Source: Thermoleophilaceae bacterium
GTDB taxonomy: Bacteria; Actinomycetota; Thermoleophilia; Solirubrobacterales; Thermoleophilaceae
DNA length: 64,000 nt
NCBI GenBank assembly: GCA_030447875.1
Contig: JAUJOA010000001.1
Location: forward strand, 124,001-188,000
Direction of reading: 5' to 3'
The position numbers were made by a program, and so were the translations under genes. This document shows, piece after piece, positions 18,598 to 27,526 of this stretch; within the stretch, counting starts at the first letter, position 1, and every line of letters starts with the position of its first letter. Under the pieces are notes generated by a model. The model searched no databases and was not told the DNA's origin. It saw nothing but the letters and a program-made list of their open reading frames with translations.

Positions 18598-19797
18598 TTA
18601 GCCCGCGGAGGGACCCCTCAACCCGAGTCGCCGCTTGAGCTCGAGAACGCGGCCCGCCGACCGCTCGATCCGAGCGCGAAACTCGGGCGATCGCCTCGCC
18701 CGGTCGAGCAGGCGCTCGAACACCGGCGCATAGCTTGCATCGTCCGTCGTGAGAGCCAGGTCGGCGCCCGCCTCGAGCGCGCGGATAGCGCCAAGGGGAA
18801 CGGACCCGGAGGAGGCGTCGAGCGATGCCTCCGCCTCGAGGCTGTCGGTGACCACGACGCCGTCGAAGCCAAGCTCCTGCCGCAGGAGACCCTCGATGAC
18901 CGTATTCGACTGCGACGCGATGTTGTCACGGTCGAATGCGGGATACCTGGCGTGACCGACCATGACGATCGGCACGCCGGCGCCGATCGCCGCCCGAAAC
19001 GGCTCGAGGTCGCTCTGCTCGAGCTCCTCGCGCCCCGTGCGAATCGTCGCCGGAGCGTCGTCGGTGTTGGCCGTGGCTCCGCCGAGCCCGGGAAAGTGCT
19101 TGGCGGTGGCCGCGACGCGGGCCTCGCGGTAAGCCGCTACCGCGGCCTCCACGAGCGATGCGACCGCGTCGGAGTCGCCCGGAAAGGAACGGTCCCCAAG
19201 CGGCGAGCCTTCGCCCGCGCCGACGTCCGCGACCGGCGCGAGGTTCATGTTGAGTCCGACCGCGCGGAGGTCGCGCGCAGTTCGTCGGGCCGCGGTTCGC
19301 GCGCGGCTTGCCGTGTCCTGGGCGGATTGACCGGAGCTCGAAGCGGCGAAGGGAAGGATCCTGATGGCCCCGCCTTCCTGGTCGGCGCTGACGAGCGCGC
19401 TGTCCCCGGCCGCGCGCTGGAGCCGCCTCGTCAGGTCACGAACCTGACTCGACGAGACCACGTTGTCGCCGAACAGCACTACTCCCGCGGCTTCCCGCGC
19501 GCGAAGCGCGTCAGCGACGTACGTGGGCACCGCGGCGCCCTCAAAGCGCAGAAGGACCGTCTGTCCGACCTGCTCGCGCAGCGTCATCTCCGCGACGACG
19601 TCCTCCGCCGAGGGCTCGGTGCCACCCGATCCCGAACTCGTTGAGCCGGCGGTCGACGGATGGTTGGCACTGGCAGGTGTGCTCGGCTCGTCACCGGCAC
19701 CAGCGCCAACGACGAGCCCGCAGAGGAGCGCGACGAGCGCGACCAGGCCGAACGCGGCGCGTCGGCGGCGAATCGCGGTGCGGGTGGTGGGAGCCAC
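18598..19797 (-). CDS. Glycoside hydrolase family 3, NagZ-like
   Basis: A 399-residue secreted or membrane-anchored enzyme with a hydrophobic segment at about 16-35 and a Ser/Gly/Thr linker. The GH3 domain has SADQEGGAIRI, LNMNLAPVADVG, DRSFPGDSD, KHFPGLGGATANTDD and the nucleophile Asp in VVTDSLEAEA. The likely target is beta-linked N-acetylglucosamine in wall fragments. The usual catalytic Asp-His loop of NagZ (KHFPGHGDT..DSH) is altered to KHFPGLG..NTDD, so mechanism or specificity may differ. It diverges from the XRE-cupin gene. Confidence 0.85.
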   Translation of the reverse strand: MAPTTRTAIRRRRAAFGLVALVALLCGLVVGAGAGDEPSTPASANHPSTAGSTSSGSGGTEPSAEDVVAEMTLREQVGQTVLLRFEGAAVPTYVADALRAREAAGVVLFGDNVVSSSQVRDLTRRLQRAAGDSALVSADQEGGAIRILPFAASSSGQSAQDTASRARTAARRTARDLRAVGLNMNLAPVADVGAGEGSPLGDRSFPGDSDAVASLVEAAVAAYREARVAATAKHFPGLGGATANTDDAPATIRTGREELEQSDLEPFRAAIGAGVPIVMVGHARYPAFDRDNIASQSNTVIEGLLRQELGFDGVVVTDSLEAEASLDASSGSVPLGAIRALEAGADLALTTDDASYAPVFERLLDRARRSPEFRARIERSAGRVLELKRRLGLRGPSAG

Positions 19798-19887
19798 GGT
19801 TCGACAACCTACGCGAGCGTGCCATTCGCCCCGGACGCCGGGGGCCGGCCAGCTCGTCCGCCGAGGTGGTCAGCTCACCTGACGTCA

Positions 19888-19939
19888 CCCGGGAGCACAC
19901 AATCACACGCGTCCCGGGCGACTGTACGTGATAACGTAC
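19888..19939. promoter_or_regulatory. Two inverted repeats before the XRE-cupin gene (operator candidates)
   Basis: GTACGT-GATA-ACGTAC (19924-19939) is a perfect palindrome with 6-base arms, ending 7 bases before the TTG start of the regulator. The central TGATAAC could act as a -10 box, giving a nearly leaderless transcript. A second repeat, CCCGGGA (19888-19894) with TCCCGGG (19912-19918), lies upstream. Both sit in the 149-base divergent region next to the GH3 gene. Autoregulation by the adjacent HTH protein is an inference. Confidence 0.5.
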
Positions 19940-19946
19940 GCTTGTC

Positions 19947-20534
19947 TTGACCGCGACCAGCGCTCCACCCGACGCCATCGGCCCCCGGATCCGCCTGCTG
20001 CGCGAGGGCATGGCCTTCTCGCTGCGTGATCTCGCCGAGCGCTCGGGAGTCTCGGCGCCGATGCTCTCCCAGGTGGAGCGCGGTGAGACGAGTCCCACGC
20101 TGGCCGTCGCCGGCAGGATCGCCGCCGGGCTCGAGCTGTCGCTCTCGCAGCTCCTGCGCCTCGACGAGTCCGACGGCGTGACGATCGTCCATACGGGCGA
20201 GCGGCTCGCCGGTGGTGCGGCCGGAGGAGGGCACCGCTACGAGGTGCTCACGCCGCCGATTCCCGGCCAGCGCGCGGAGGTCTCCTGGCACACGCTCGCA
20301 CCGGGCGCCGCCACAGGGGGCCCGGACGACCCACCCATGCACGAGCCCGGGAGCCGCGAGACGGCGGTCGTGAGCGATGGCCGCCTGCGGCTCGTCTGCG
20401 ACGGCATCGCGCACGAGCTGGGGCAGGGCGACGCGGTGACCTTCGATGCCGACCTGCCCCATCACTTCGAGAACGCAGCCCCGGAGGACGCCCGCTTCCT
20501 GTCGGTCGTCGCCGCCGGGCTGAGAAGGAGCTGA
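19947..20534 (+). CDS. XRE-family regulator with C-terminal cupin domain
   Basis: A 195-residue transcription factor. The helix-turn-helix (about 12-68) reads [20 protein letters not shown], then [20 protein letters not shown] cupin fold (about 95-190) with [16 protein letters not shown] probably binds a small ligand. TTG 19947 is needed to keep helix 1, because the next in-frame start (ATG 20010) would remove it. It overlaps or abuts leuC and may be cotranscribed with leuCDB-ilvE-cimA, so a role in branched-chain amino acid control is plausible. Confidence 0.87.
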   Translation: MTATSAPPDAIGPRIRLLREGMAFSLRDLAERSGVSAPMLSQVERGETSPTLAVAGRIAAGLELSLSQLLRLDESDGVTIVHTGERLAGGAAGGGHRYEVLTPPIPGQRAEVSWHTLAPGAATGGPDDPPMHEPGSRETAVVSDGRLRLVCDGIAHELGQGDAVTFDADLPHHFENAAPEDARFLSVVAAGLRRS

Positions 20535-20539
20535 GCACG

Positions 20540-21899
20540 ATTCCGCGCACGCTGCTCGACAAGATCTGGGAGGCCCACGAGGTCACGCGCGACCTGCTCT
20601 TCGTGGACCTCCATCTCGTGCACGAGGTCACCTCGCCGCAGGCCTTCGACGGTCTCCGGCTGGCCGGCCGGAAGGTTCGCCGCCCGGACCGCACGCTCGC
20701 GACCGCCGACCACAACGTGCCGACAGACGGCTCGGTGGTCGCCGCGCAGATCGCCGATCATCTCTCGCGGGTCCAGGTCGAGACGCTCGAGCGCAACTGC
20801 CGCGAGTTCGGCATTCCGGCCTACTCGCTCGGCTCGGAGCGCCAGGGGATCGTGCACGTGATCGGCCCGGAGCTTGGCGTCACGCAGCCGGGCATGACGA
20901 TCGTCTGCGGCGACTCCCACACCGCCACTCACGGAGCGCTCGGAGCGCTCGCCTTCGGCATCGGAACCAGCGAGGTCGAGCACGTGCTGGCCACCCAGAC
21001 GCTCCAGCAGACGAAGCCTAAGTCGATGCGCATCCGCTACGACGGAGAGCTCGGCTTCGGCGTGACCGCCAAGGACCTGATCCTCGGCACGATCGGCCAG
21101 ATCGGCGTGGACGGCGGCGTGGGCTACGCGATCGAGTACGCGGGCTCGGCCATCGAGGCGCTGTCGATGGAGAGCCGCATGACGGTCTGCAACATGACCA
21201 TCGAGGCCGGCGGGCGGGCGGGAATGGTCGCACCCGACGACACCACGTTCGAGTGGCTCGAGGGTCGGCCGGCGGCACCGGCGACGATTCCCGACGAGTG
21301 GCGCGAGCTGCGCACCGATCCAGGCGCTCACTTCGACGCCGAGGTGGAGGTCGACGCGTCCGCGCTCTCCCCGCAGGTCACCTGGGGCACCACCCCCGGC
21401 ATGGTCGTCCCGGTCACGGGAAGGTGCCGCAGCCCGGCTCCGAGGGCGATGAGCGCGCGCTCCTCTACATGGACCTCGAGCCGGGAACGCCGATCGAGCA
21501 GATCGAGGTCGAGCGCGTCTTCATCGGCTCCTGCACCAACTCACGGGTCGGCGACCTGAGGGCGGCGGCGAGGGTAGTGGAGGGCCGGCGTGTGAGCGAT
21601 CGCGTCAAGGCGATGGTCGTGCCCGGCTCGCAACAGGTGAAGGCGCAGGCCGAGGCCGAGGGCTCGACGATGTCTTCCGCCGTGCGGGCTTCGACTGGCG
21701 CTCGGCGGGCTGCTCCATGTGCCTGGGCATGAACCCCGACATCCTCGAGCCGGGCGAGCGCTGTGCGTCCACCTCGAACCGCAACTTCGAGGGTCGTCAG
21801 GGTCGCGGCGGGCGCAGTCACCTCGTGAGCCCGCAGATGGCCGCTGCCGCCGCGATCGAAGGACGGTTCGTCGACGTCAGGAGCTGGGCTGATGGGTAG
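20540..21899 (+). CDS. leuC: 3-Isopropylmalate dehydratase large subunit (LeuC), two frame breaks
   Basis: An aconitase-family [4Fe-4S] subunit. Homology begins at [14 protein letters not shown], preceded by ATT 20540 where family members have ATG; GGAG lies nine bases upstream at 20527-20530. Landmarks are [33 protein letters not shown] in [12 protein letters not shown], and the cluster cysteines in [12 protein letters not shown]. One G seems missing at 21418-21420 and one C near 21661-21664; repairing both gives full length. LeuC with LeuD isomerises isopropylmalate and probably citramalate-pathway intermediates. Confidence 0.88.
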
Positions 21900-21936
21900 G
21901 CGGTGGATGATGGACGCTGCACAGGGCTCTAGGTCC

Positions 21937-21963
21937 GCCATCTGCCATCTGCCATCTGCCATC
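21937..21963. repeat. Short tandem repeat (GCCATCT)n between leuC and leuD
   Basis: Three full copies plus a partial copy of the 7-mer GCCATCT lie in the 83-base spacer 21900-21982 between leuC and leuD. The spacer also has ATG/GTGG-rich sequence (GGTGGATGATGG) unlike the surrounding coding DNA. Close LeuC/LeuD spacing is usual, so this looks like a small inserted or expanded spacer. Confidence 0.7.
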
Positions 21964-21982
21964 CCGGACCGGAGGTCGGCTG

Positions 21983-22545
21983 ATGGACCCGATACGCATA
22001 ATCGAGGGCGCGGTCTCGGTACTCAACCGCGCGGACGTCGACACCGACCAGATCATGCCCAAGCAGTTCCTGAAGCGGGTCGAGCGGACCGGCTTCGGCC
22101 AGTTCCTCTTCCACGACTGGGCGAAGCAGCCGGGCTGGCGCCTCGACCCGCATCCGATCCTCGCCACCGGACGCAACTTCGGCTGCGGCTCCTCGCGCGA
22201 GCACGCGCCGTGGGGGCTGCAGGACTACGGCTTCAAGGCGATCGTCGCCCCCTCCTTCGCCGACATCTTCTACTCGAACTGCACGAAGATCGGGCTCCTG
22301 CCGGTGCCGCTCCCCGGGAGCCCGACGTGGAGGAGCTGATGCGCGCCGGGCGCGCCCGTATAGACCTCGAAGAGCAGAAGGTGTCGTTCGCCGGCCGCCA
22401 GGTGCCCTTCGACATCGCCCCCGAGACGGCCAGGCGGCTGCTCGAGGGACTCGATGACATCGGCGTCACGTTCCAGGCCGAGCACGCGATCGACGCCTAC
22501 GAGCGCGACCGCGAGCGCTCCGGGCCGGTCACGACGGCGCTGTGA
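21983..22545 (+). CDS. leuD: 3-Isopropylmalate dehydratase small subunit (LeuD), one frame break
   Basis: The swivelling subunit of isopropylmalate isomerase, about 187 residues after repair. It begins [20 protein letters not shown] and has [19 protein letters not shown], the substrate loop [17 protein letters not shown] and [16 protein letters not shown]. The frame changes in the CCCCGGG run at 22312-22318 (one base missing), then continues as [11 protein letters not shown] to VTTAL. It overlaps the methyltransferase start as GTGA. Confidence 0.9.
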
Positions 22546-23363
22546 GCGGCGCCACGCCGGTGTCGCACGAGTGGGACGCGGGGACCTACGACCGGGTCTC
22601 CGAGCCGCAGCTCGAGTGGGGCCGGGAGGTGCTCGAGCGCCTGGTGCTGCAGGGCGATGAGACGGTGCTCGACGCCGGCTGCGGGAGCGGTCGCGTCACG
22701 CGGCTCCTCTTGGAGCGGCTGCCGCGCGGACGGGTCATCGCGGTCGACGCCTCGCCCTCGATGGTCGAGAGGGCGCGCGCGGCGCTCGGGCCGCGCGCCC
22801 AGGTGGTCCTCGCGGACCTGGCCGACCTGAGGCTCGAGGAGCCGGTCGACGCGGTGTTCTCCTCGGCCGTGTTCCACTGGATCCCGGACCACGACCGCCT
22901 CTTCGGTCGCCTCTACGACGCGCTCAAGCCGGGTGGGCGCCTGGTCGCCCAGTGCGGGGGGCGGGGGAACGTCGCGAACTTTCTCGAGGCCGTCCGCCCC
23001 GTCTGCGAGGAGGCGCCGTTCAAGGAGTTCATCGGAGGATGGTCGGGAAACTGGCACTTCGCGTCCCCCGACGACGCCTCGGCCTCCCTCGCCCGTGCCG
23101 GCTTCAGCGACATCGACTGCCGCCTCCACGTCAGGGAAGTGCAGCCACCGGAACCGCGGGACTACCTCCGGTCGGTCTGCCTGGGTCCTCACCTCGAGCT
23201 GCTTCCGGCCCGGTTGCACGAATCGTTCCTCGACGCCGTCATGGAGCGGTTGGCGAGCGCCGGAAGCTGGACCAGCTCGAAGCTCGACGTGTCCGCCCGC
23301 CGCCCGCCGACCGGCCTCGAGCTCGACTACGTCCGGCTCGACATCGACGCTCGGCGCCCGTGA
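22542..23363 (+). CDS. Class I SAM methyltransferase, trans-aconitate methyltransferase-like
   Basis: A 273-residue methyltransferase. The SAM motif is [15 protein letters not shown], followed by the acidic [15 protein letters not shown] and the post-motif [17 protein letters not shown]. The start [14 protein letters not shown] and overall layout resemble Tam (trans-aconitate 2-methyltransferase). It overlaps both leuD and leuB by GTGA junctions, so it is a true operon member. It could methylate isopropylmalate or a trans-aconitate-like by-product of the isomerase; this is an inference. Confidence 0.85.
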   Translation: MSGATPVSHEWDAGTYDRVSEPQLEWGREVLERLVLQGDETVLDAGCGSGRVTRLLLERLPRGRVIAVDASPSMVERARAALGPRAQVVLADLADLRLEEPVDAVFSSAVFHWIPDHDRLFGRLYDALKPGGRLVAQCGGRGNVANFLEAVRPVCEEAPFKEFIGGWSGNWHFASPDDASASLARAGFSDIDCRLHVREVQPPEPRDYLRSVCLGPHLELLPARLHESFLDAVMERLASAGSWTSSKLDVSARRPPTGLELDYVRLDIDARRP

Positions 23364-24388
23364 CCGCCCGACCGCGGATCGTCGCGCTGCCGGGCGACGG
23401 CATCGGTCCCGAGATCGCGGGCGCCGCGCGCGAGCTCCTCGACCGCATCGGCGACTTCGAGGTGGACGAGCGCCTGGTAGGCGGTGCATCGATCGACGCG
23501 CACGGCACCGCGCTGACCCCCGAGGTGCTGGAGGCCTGCCGAGCGGCGGACGCGGTGCTCCTCGGCGCGGTGGGTGGCCCGAAGTGGGACGCGACCGATC
23601 CCGGCGCACCCCGTCCCGAGCAGGGCCTCCTCGGGCTTCGGAAGGGCATGGAGCTGTTCGCCAACCTGAGGCCCGTCCGCCCGAGCCCGGCGCTGCTCGA
23701 CGCGAGTCCGCTCAGGCCCGAGCGCATCGAGGGCACGGACCTCTTGGTCGTGCGCGAGCTCACCGGCGGTATCTACTTCGGCGATCGTGGACGGCGTGAC
23801 GGCGCCGCCTTCGACACCTGCGTCTACTCGACCGCTGAGATCGAGCGCATCGCCGACGTCGCCTTCCGCTTCGCCCGCAGCAAGGTCACGAGCGTGGACA
23901 AGGCGAACATCCTCGAGACCTCGCGTCTTTGGCGCGAGGTCGTGACGCGCGTGTCGACCGCGCACCGCGGGGCCGCCCTCGAGCACCTGCTGGTGGACAA
24001 CGCCGCGATGCAGCTCGTCTCACGCCCGAGCGACTTCGACGTGATCCTGACCGAGAACATGTTCGGCGACATCCTCAGCGACGAGGCGGCGATGCTCACC
24101 GGCTCCATCGGGATGCTCCCGAGCGCCTCCGTGGGCGCTGGGGGACCCGGCCTCTTCGAGCCCGTCCACGGCTCCGCGCCCGACATTGCCGGCACGGGCA
24201 AGGCCAACCCGCTCGCCATGTTCGGCTCCGTGGCGATGATGCTCCGATACGGCCTCGGCCGGGAACCGGATGCCGCACGGATAGAATCGGCCATCGATCG
24301 CGCCCTCCAGGGTGGGCTTCGAACCCCGGACCTCGGCGGGAGCGCGACGACCGAGGACGCGGCGGGGGCGGTCCTCGAGCACCTGTAG
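23360..24388 (+). CDS. leuB: 3-Isopropylmalate dehydrogenase (LeuB)
   Basis: A 342-residue decarboxylating dehydrogenase that forms the leucine keto acid, and can oxidise erythro-3-methylmalate in the citramalate route. Key segments are [82 protein letters not shown] and [23 protein letters not shown] 23360 overlaps the methyltransferase stop as GTGA. Confidence 0.96.
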   Translation: MTARPRIVALPGDGIGPEIAGAARELLDRIGDFEVDERLVGGASIDAHGTALTPEVLEACRAADAVLLGAVGGPKWDATDPGAPRPEQGLLGLRKGMELFANLRPVRPSPALLDASPLRPERIEGTDLLVVRELTGGIYFGDRGRRDGAAFDTCVYSTAEIERIADVAFRFARSKVTSVDKANILETSRLWREVVTRVSTAHRGAALEHLLVDNAAMQLVSRPSDFDVILTENMFGDILSDEAAMLTGSIGMLPSASVGAGGPGLFEPVHGSAPDIAGTGKANPLAMFGSVAMMLRYGLGREPDAARIESAIDRALQGGLRTPDLGGSATTEDAAGAVLEHL

Positions 24389-24407
24389 GCGAACCGAGAG
24401 GACGCAC

Positions 24408-25334
24408 GTGGACACCGCGGAGCTCATCTGGATGAACGGCGAGTTCGTCGCATGGGAGGACGCCAAGGTGCACGTGCTGACGCACACGCTGCATTACGGC
24501 ACCGGAGTGTTCGAGGGCATCCGCGCCTACGACACCGAGCGCGGCACCGCCGTCTTTCGCCACCGCGAGCACCTCGACCGGCTCGAGCGCTCGGCCGGGC
24601 TGTACCACATGGACGTGCCGTACTCGATCGACGAGTTGCGCTCGGCCACGCACGAGCTGATCACGCGCAACGGCCTCAGGAGCTGCTACATCCGGCCGAT
24701 CGTGTTCCGCGGCTACGGGCCGATGGGGCTCGATCCGCTCGACAACCCGGTCGACGTGTCGATCGCGTGCTGGGAGTGGGGGGCCTACCTGGGCGAGCAG
24801 GGCCAGCGCGACGGCATACGCGCGAAGATCTCCTCGTGGCGGCGCATCTCGCCGGATTCGCTCATCCCGCACTCCAAGGCCAGCGGCCAGTACCTGAACT
24901 CGGTGCTCGCGAAGATCGAGTCGAAGAAGGCGGGCTACGAGGAGGCGATCCTGCTCGACCACCGCGGCAACGTCTGCGAGGGGACGGGTGAGAACGTCTT
25001 CGTGGTGCGCGACGGGCGAATCACCACCCCCGGCCACTCCTCCAGCATCCTCGACGGGATCACGCGCAAGTCGGTCATGGAGATCGCGCGCGATCTCGGG
25101 TACGACGTCGCAGAGCGTGACGTCGCACGCTCCGAGCTCGTCCTCGCCGACGAGGTCTTCCTCACGGGCACCGCCGCCGAGCTCGTGCCGGTCCGCGAGC
25201 TCGACGACCACGTCGTGGGCCCGCCCGGTGAGATCACCCGCACGATTCAGCGCGCCTTCGACGACGCGCTGCACGGGCGCAACGACAGGTACGCCGAGTG
25301 GCTCGACATCGTGCAGGTACCATCAAGGGCGTGA
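24408..25334 (+). CDS. ilvE: Branched-chain amino acid aminotransferase (IlvE)
   Basis: A fold-type IV PLP transaminase of 308 residues that performs the last step of leucine, isoleucine and valine synthesis. Landmarks are LHYGTGVFEGIRAYDTERG, RPIVFRGYG, the PLP Lys in IPHSKASGQYLNSVLA, EAILLDHRGNVCEGTGENVF and FLTGTAAELVPV. GTG 24408 follows GAGAGGA at 24396-24402. It lies 19 bases after leuB. The 114 bases between it and cimA hold no convincing leader or terminator. Confidence 0.95.
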   Translation: MDTAELIWMNGEFVAWEDAKVHVLTHTLHYGTGVFEGIRAYDTERGTAVFRHREHLDRLERSAGLYHMDVPYSIDELRSATHELITRNGLRSCYIRPIVFRGYGPMGLDPLDNPVDVSIACWEWGAYLGEQGQRDGIRAKISSWRRISPDSLIPHSKASGQYLNSVLAKIESKKAGYEEAILLDHRGNVCEGTGENVFVVRDGRITTPGHSSSILDGITRKSVMEIARDLGYDVAERDVARSELVLADEVFLTGTAAELVPVRELDDHVVGPPGEITRTIQRAFDDALHGRNDRYAEWLDIVQVPSRA

Positions 25335-25448
25335 ACGCACCGCTCGAGCGAATTACCGACGCGCCGGCGCGCTAGCCGCACCGGCGCCGCAGGGGCCGCC
25401 AGCGGTCCCGCTCGTCCCGCTCGACCACCCAGAAAGGCGTTCCCCCCG

Positions 25449-27049
25449 ATGACTCAGCAGGTCCTCCTCTATGACACGACCCTTCGCGACGGCATGCAGG
25501 GCGAGGGCATGTCACTCTCCGTGGACGAGAAGCTCCGCGTGGCTCACGCGCTCGACGGCCTGGGGATCCACTTCATCGAGGCCGGCTTCCCGGGCTCGAA
25601 CCCCAAGGAGGAGGCGTTCTTCGATCTCCTGGCGGCCGAGCACTTCGAGCACGCCGAGGTGGCGGCCTTCGGGATGACCCGCCGGCGCGGACTGAGAGCT
25701 GCCGACGACCCCACCCTGCGCCTGCTGGCGGAAGGATCCGCCCCGGTCTGCACCCTTGTCGGCAAGACGTGGAAGCTCCACCTCGAGAAGGTCACGCGCG
25801 TCGACCCCAACGAGAACCTGGCGATGATCGCCGACTCGGTTGGCTTCCTCCGCGATCAGGACCGGCGCGTGATCTACGACGCCGAGCACTTCTTCGACGC
25901 CTTCCGCGACGACGCCGACTACGCCCTGCGCTGCGTGCGCGCGGCGCTGGAGGCCGGAGCGGAGAACGTCACGCTGTGCGACACGAACGGATCCTCGCTT
26001 CCATCGGACGTGGAGGCGGCCACGGCACGCGTCGTGCAAGAGGTCGGCGGTGCCGTAGGCATCCACACCCACGACGACGCGGGCTGCGGGGTCGCCAACT
26101 CGCTCTTGGCGGTCGAGAGCGGCGCGTCGCTCGTGCAGGGCACGATGAACGGCTACGGGGAGCGCTGCGGCAACGCCAACCTCGTCTCGATCATCCCCGC
26201 CCTGCAGCTAAAGCTCGGCTTGAAGTGCATCGAGCGGGAGCTTCTATCGCGCCTCACGGAGACAGCGCACCTAGTGGACGAGATCTGCAACGTGACGCCT
26301 GGCCCTAACCAGCCCTACGTCGGAAAGAACGCCTTCGCGCACAAGGGCGGCATGCACGTGGCCGGCGTCACCCAGGACTCACGCACGTTCGAGCACGTGG
26401 ACCCCGCAGCCGTGGGCAACGATCGTGAGCTGCTCGTCTCGGAGCTCTCCGGTCGCGGGACCGTGCACGCGCGCCGAGCAGACCGGCGTGGTGCTCGATG
26501 AGCACGCTGCCAAGCGCGCCGTCGAGCGCGTCAAGCGGCTCGAGCACGATGGCTTCCAGTTCGAGGCCGCCGATGGCTCCTTCGACCTCTTGATCCGCAG
26601 GGAGGCCGGCGACTACGAGCCACTCTTCCGGCTCGAGTCGTTCCGCGTGATCGTCGAGAAGCGCGAGGACGGCAAGGTCCAGACGGAGGCGACGATCAAG
26701 ATCTGGGTCGAGGGAGCGCTACGTGCGCACCTCGGAGGGCAACGGCCCCGTCAACGCGCTCGACCGCGCGCTTCGCGACGCTATCGGGGAGACGTACCCG
26801 CACCTCCGCGACATCGAGCTCGTGAACTTCAAGGTCCGCATCCTGGACGAGGCCAAGGGCACCGGCGCCGTCACGCGGGTCCTGCTCGACGCCAGCGACG
26901 GCGTGGACACCTGGGGCTCGATCGGCGTGTCCGAGAACGTCATCGAGGCGAGCTGGGAGGCTCTCGTCGACTCACTCGAGGCCGGGATGCTCCCGAGCCG
27001 CGCGGAGAACACGCGTCTGGCGGCGGAGGCTCGAGCGGGCCAGCCCTGA
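25449..27049 (+). CDS. cimA: (R)-Citramalate synthase (CimA), two frame breaks
   Basis: A LeuA-superfamily enzyme that condenses pyruvate with acetyl-CoA, opening a threonine-independent route to isoleucine. The CimA signature is LYDTTLRDGMQGEGMSLSV, then EAGFPGSNPKEEAFF, HTHDDAGCGVANSL, NGYGERCGNANL and KNAFAHKGGMHV. The C-terminal regulatory domain continues after breaks near 26468-26474 (a CG pair apparently missing in CGCGCG) and 26712-26714. The three pieces join smoothly to LAAEARAGQP. It ends the leuCDB-ilvE operon. Confidence 0.9.
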
Positions 27050-27062
27050 TCGTCCGAGAGCG

Positions 27063-27488
27063 GTGGGCAAGGCCGCGCACGCTCGCCATAATCCTCACAG
27101 CGTGGCGGGGGATTCGAGACGCATCACGACGAGGCCTCGAGGCAGGGACCAGCTCGACCGGCGCACCGCCCGGGTCGTCGGCACCGCGGGGTTCCTGACT
27201 GCGGCCTTGCTCCCGCTGGTCCTGTGGCACCGCGCGATCGGCCTCATCGCGAGCGAGTTCAGGCTCGAGCTTGACTACCTCATCACCGGCTGGACCGCAT
27301 ACGCGCTGATCGGCCTCGGCCTTCTCTTCGGGCTGCCGGCCGTTATGTCCATCGGTCGGAGCCCGGGCAGCCGACTCTACCCCCGCAGCCGCGGGGCGTA
27401 TGCGGGCTGGGGGATCGTGCTGTACCTGCTGGGGTTCGCGCTCGCGGCTCAGGTCGCCCAGATCGCGGACGGCCCCGGCGGCACGTAG
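27063..27488 (+). CDS. Hypothetical membrane protein
   Basis: A 141-residue protein with a basic N-terminus and three predicted membrane segments: about 39-60 (VGTAGFLTAALLPLVLW), 71-98 (YLITGWTAYALIGLGLLFG) and 115-134 (GWGIVLYLLGFALAAQVA). No family is recognised. Start GTG 27063 is 13 bases after cimA; GTG 27102 is an alternative that would trim 13 residues. It sits between cimA and argH on the same strand. Confidence 0.65.
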   Translation: MGKAAHARHNPHSVAGDSRRITTRPRGRDQLDRRTARVVGTAGFLTAALLPLVLWHRAIGLIASEFRLELDYLITGWTAYALIGLGLLFGLPAVMSIGRSPGSRLYPRSRGAYAGWGIVLYLLGFALAAQVAQIADGPGGT

Positions 27489-27526
27489 GCTCGGCGCCGG
27501 CGGGGGCGACTCGTAGACTGCGGCCG

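Noticed and set aside
25331-25375. 14-codon ORF (MNAPLERITDAPAR) overlapping the ilvE stop, as a possible leader of cimA
   Set aside because: It has only one Ile and one Leu codon, and the following GC hairpin is weak, so attenuation is not supported.
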